Positions 14,215 through 15,969 of a stretch of 15,969 nucleotides of DNA are shown here, in pieces (position 1 is the first letter of the stretch; each line of letters begins with the position of its first letter). The notes beneath the pieces were generated by a model, which was not told the DNA's origin, searched no databases, and worked only from the letters and a program-made list of their open reading frames with translations. Location: the NCBI GenBank assembly GCA_023389045.1, contig JAEWEZ010000097.1, forward strand, positions 1-15,969. The letters are read 5' to 3'. Both the position numbers and the translations under genes were made by a program. Origin of the DNA: Actinomycetes bacterium. Its GTDB lineage: Bacteria; Actinomycetota; Actinomycetes; Actinomycetales; Dermabacteraceae.

Positions 14215-15711
14215 ATGACACAGCTTGCCCAGCTATGGCAGTGGATTCAGGAGCACTGGCTTGCGGTCTCCACCTCGGCCTACTGGATGGTGGACATCAT
14301 CCTGCGCATCGTTGCCGTCATCGTGGTTCCCCGTAACCGTCGCCCCGGCTCTGCTCTGGCCTGGCTGGTAGCGATCATGGTGCTGCCGCTGCTGGTCTTC
14401 CCGCTGTATCTCATGCTCGGAAAAGCAGAGCTCCCGCGGAAACGTCGGCGCAAACAGGTGGTGCTCAACCGCCTCATGCATGTGCGCGCCCAGTCGATCC
14501 CCGACTCCGAGCTGGACCCCGACACCCCCTCCTGGCTGCAGTCCGCCGTGCAGCTCAACCGCAAACTCGGCGCCTTCCCGTTGACCGGTAACAACCAGGC
14601 GGAACTGGAGATCGACTACGCCGCCTCGATCGCCCGCATGACCGCCGATGTGCGCGAGGCTAAGCGCGAAGTGCACGCGCTCTTCTACACGATGGTGCTC
14701 GACGATGCGACGCGGGACTTCTTCGACGCCCTCGCCGAAGCGGCAGACCGCGGCGTGACTGTACGCGTGCTGTACGACCACTGGGGATCGCTCAGCCACT
14801 ACCGCCACTACCGGCGGATGCGGCGCCTGCTCGATGCGCACGGGATCGCGCACTACCCGATGATGCCGATCATGCCCTTCCGTGACGGGGCCTTCCAACG
14901 CCCCGACCTGCGCAACCATCGCAAACTCCTGCTGGTGGATGGCGAAGTGGGCTGGATGGGAAGCCAGAACATGATCGCCGCGCACTACAACAAGCGCGCG
15001 AACCGCCGCCGGGGGCTGCACTGGCAGGAAACGATGGTGCGGCTGCGCGGGCCGATCGTCTCGGAGATGAACCTGCTCTTCGCCACCGACTGGTACTACG
15101 AGTCGGGGCAAACCCTGTCGATGGACACCGTGGTGCGCCCCTCCCCGGACACCTCCGGAGACTATGAGTGCCAGCTCGTACCGAGCGGCCCCGGCTACGT
15201 TTTCGAGAACAATCTGCTGCTGTTCAACCAGCTGTTCTACTCCGCGACCCGTCGGATCGTGGCGGTGAGCCCCTACTTCGTGCCCGATGAGTCGCTGCTG
15301 GCAGCCCTGACCACTGCGGCACGTCGCGGAGTGGAAGTGGAACTGTTCGTCTCCGAGGTGGGGGACCAGTTCCTGGTCTTCCACGCGCAGCGTTCCTACT
15401 ACACGCAGCTGCTGGAAGCGGGGGTGCGGATCCACTTGCACCGGGCCCCGACGATCCTGCACGCCAAGCACATTACGATCGACGACTCCGTGACCGTGAT
15501 CGGCTCCTCCAATATGGATATCCGCTCGTTCCTGCTGGATATGGAGAGTTCGATGATGATTGGCGGGCGTGATTTCGCCGAGCAGATGCACCGGGTGGAG
15601 GACGTCTACCGCTCGCGTAGCCGGGAGCTGAGCCTGGAGGAATGGGAGGGCAGGCCGCGGCTGATGGTCCTGCTCGACAACACCTGCCGGCTCGCGTCCT
15701 CAGTGGTCTGA
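14215..15711 (+). CDS. cls: Cardiolipin synthase (phospholipase D family)
   Basis: Membrane enzyme of 498 residues that joins phosphatidyl groups to make cardiolipin. Two N-terminal membrane helices (about 25-38 and 47-68) carry the PLDc_N pattern, VVPRNRRPGSALAWL between them and a basic stretch after. Two catalytic HKD motifs follow. The first is His235, Lys237, Asp242 in NHRKLLLVDGEVGWMGSQN. The second is His416, Lys418, Asp423 in LHAKHITIDDSVTVIGSSNMD. Both are intact and the length matches bacterial ClsA. AAGGAGG five bases upstream fixes ATG 14215. The gene stands alone behind the BI-1 terminator, with about 130 bases of leader. Many actinobacteria make cardiolipin with a CDP-alcohol phosphotransferase instead, so a PLD-type enzyme is a useful lineage marker. 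Confidence 0.95.
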   Translation: MTQLAQLWQWIQEHWLAVSTSAYWMVDIILRIVAVIVVPRNRRPGSALAWLVAIMVLPLLVFPLYLMLGKAELPRKRRRKQVVLNRLMHVRAQSIPDSELDPDTPSWLQSAVQLNRKLGAFPLTGNNQAELEIDYAASIARMTADVREAKREVHALFYTMVLDDATRDFFDALAEAADRGVTVRVLYDHWGSLSHYRHYRRMRRLLDAHGIAHYPMMPIMPFRDGAFQRPDLRNHRKLLLVDGEVGWMGSQNMIAAHYNKRANRRRGLHWQETMVRLRGPIVSEMNLLFATDWYYESGQTLSMDTVVRPSPDTSGDYECQLVPSGPGYVFENNLLLFNQLFYSATRRIVAVSPYFVPDESLLAALTTAARRGVEVELFVSEVGDQFLVFHAQRSYYTQLLEAGVRIHLHRAPTILHAKHITIDDSVTVIGSSNMDIRSFLLDMESSMMIGGRDFAEQMHRVEDVYRSRSRELSLEEWEGRPRLMVLLDNTCRLASSVV

Positions 15712-15763
15712 GCCCGGCAGCGCGGGTGCGCAGGCCGCGGAGGTGCAGGCGAGATCGCGGGGG

Positions 15764-15969
15764 TTAGCCGATCCGCGTTGCTGAAGACACCGTGTCCTCG
15801 AAGGCCTTGAGATGTTGGGGGTGATCGCCAGCGATTTCACCGGCGATCACAGTCGGATTAGCCGGGGTGTCCACCACGTACACAATCAGCAGGTAGTGGT
15901 CAGTGCTCTCGAGCGGATCCTGCTCAAAACGCAGCGTTGCTTCTGCCCGCATCGCGCTCATCCCCGCCA
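15764..15969 (-). CDS. Hypothetical protein, cut by the right edge
   Basis: A leftward frame ends at TAA 15764-15766 and remains open to the edge of the window. ATG codons occur at 15961 and 15952, so it is either a protein of about 62-65 residues or, more likely, the C-terminal end of a longer one. The sequence alternates strands and charged turns (HYLLIVYVVDTPANPTVIAG, then a helix-like HLKAFEDTVSSATRI). It has no signal peptide or membrane segment. I do not recognise the family. It converges on cls with 52 bases between the stops and no strong hairpin between them. Confidence 0.6.
   Translation of the reverse strand, partial: AGMSAMRAEATLRFEQDPLESTDHYLLIVYVVDTPANPTVIAGEIAGDHPQHLKAFEDTVSSATRIG

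Noticed and set aside
12343..14221. Long minus-strand frames opposite the MFS and BI-1-like genes
   Set aside because: They are His/Gly/Asp-rich shadow frames crossing an intergenic region and a terminator. Both plus-strand genes are complete and well supported.
1..15969. CRISPR arrays, insertion sequences, phage or defence genes, toxin-antitoxin pairs
   Set aside because: I looked for spaced direct repeats, transposase-like motifs and small paired genes and saw none. The inverted repeats found are all single hairpins at gene ends or in leaders.

Overview
The window is about 16 kb of very GC-rich chromosome with strong G/C third-position bias. It carries genes typical of Actinomycetota: a bacterial XPB helicase, its helicase-associated partner protein, and a TrcR/TrcS-like two-component pair. 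The gene set suggests a member of the Micrococcales. Dermabacteraceae or a relative is my guess; the sequence alone does not prove it.

Layout. At the left edge (1-242) there is probably the 3' end of a rightward gene that runs tail-to-tail into a sensor kinase. From 185 to 5771 everything reads leftward. In order of transcription: a multi-pass membrane protein, XPB helicase, a LapA-domain membrane protein, an OmpR-type response regulator, and its histidine kinase. From 5910 rightward lies gnd (6-phosphogluconate dehydrogenase) with its own promoter candidate. It ends at two strong hairpins shared with a small leftward CD225-like membrane protein (7653-7928). A 334-base gap follows. Next is the leftward helicase-associated protein (8263-10422), transcribed head-to-head with a tRNA-Leu(UAA) at 10453-10527. 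The rest mostly reads rightward: a YggS-type PLP-binding protein, an MFS drug/sugar efflux-type permease, a Bax-inhibitor-1/YccA-type membrane protein and a cardiolipin synthase. A leftward hypothetical gene enters from the right edge.

How the genes work together. The kinase and regulator are an obvious translationally coupled pair. XPB and the helicase-associated protein belong to families that are neighbours in mycobacteria and probably cooperate in DNA repair; here other genes lie between them. Many products (LapA-like, CD225-like, BI-1-like, cardiolipin synthase, the 277-residue protein, MFS) are membrane proteins, but I see no evidence that they form one system. gnd and yggS are housekeeping genes.

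I found no CRISPR array, insertion sequence, phage gene, toxin-antitoxin pair or defence cassette. The region looks like core chromosome. The items most worth a second look are the short (class I-shaped) tRNA with a UAA anticodon in a region where I saw no in-frame TTA codon, the split XPB/partner pair, two candidate leaderless starts, and a hydrophobic antisense ORF in the cardiolipin synthase leader.
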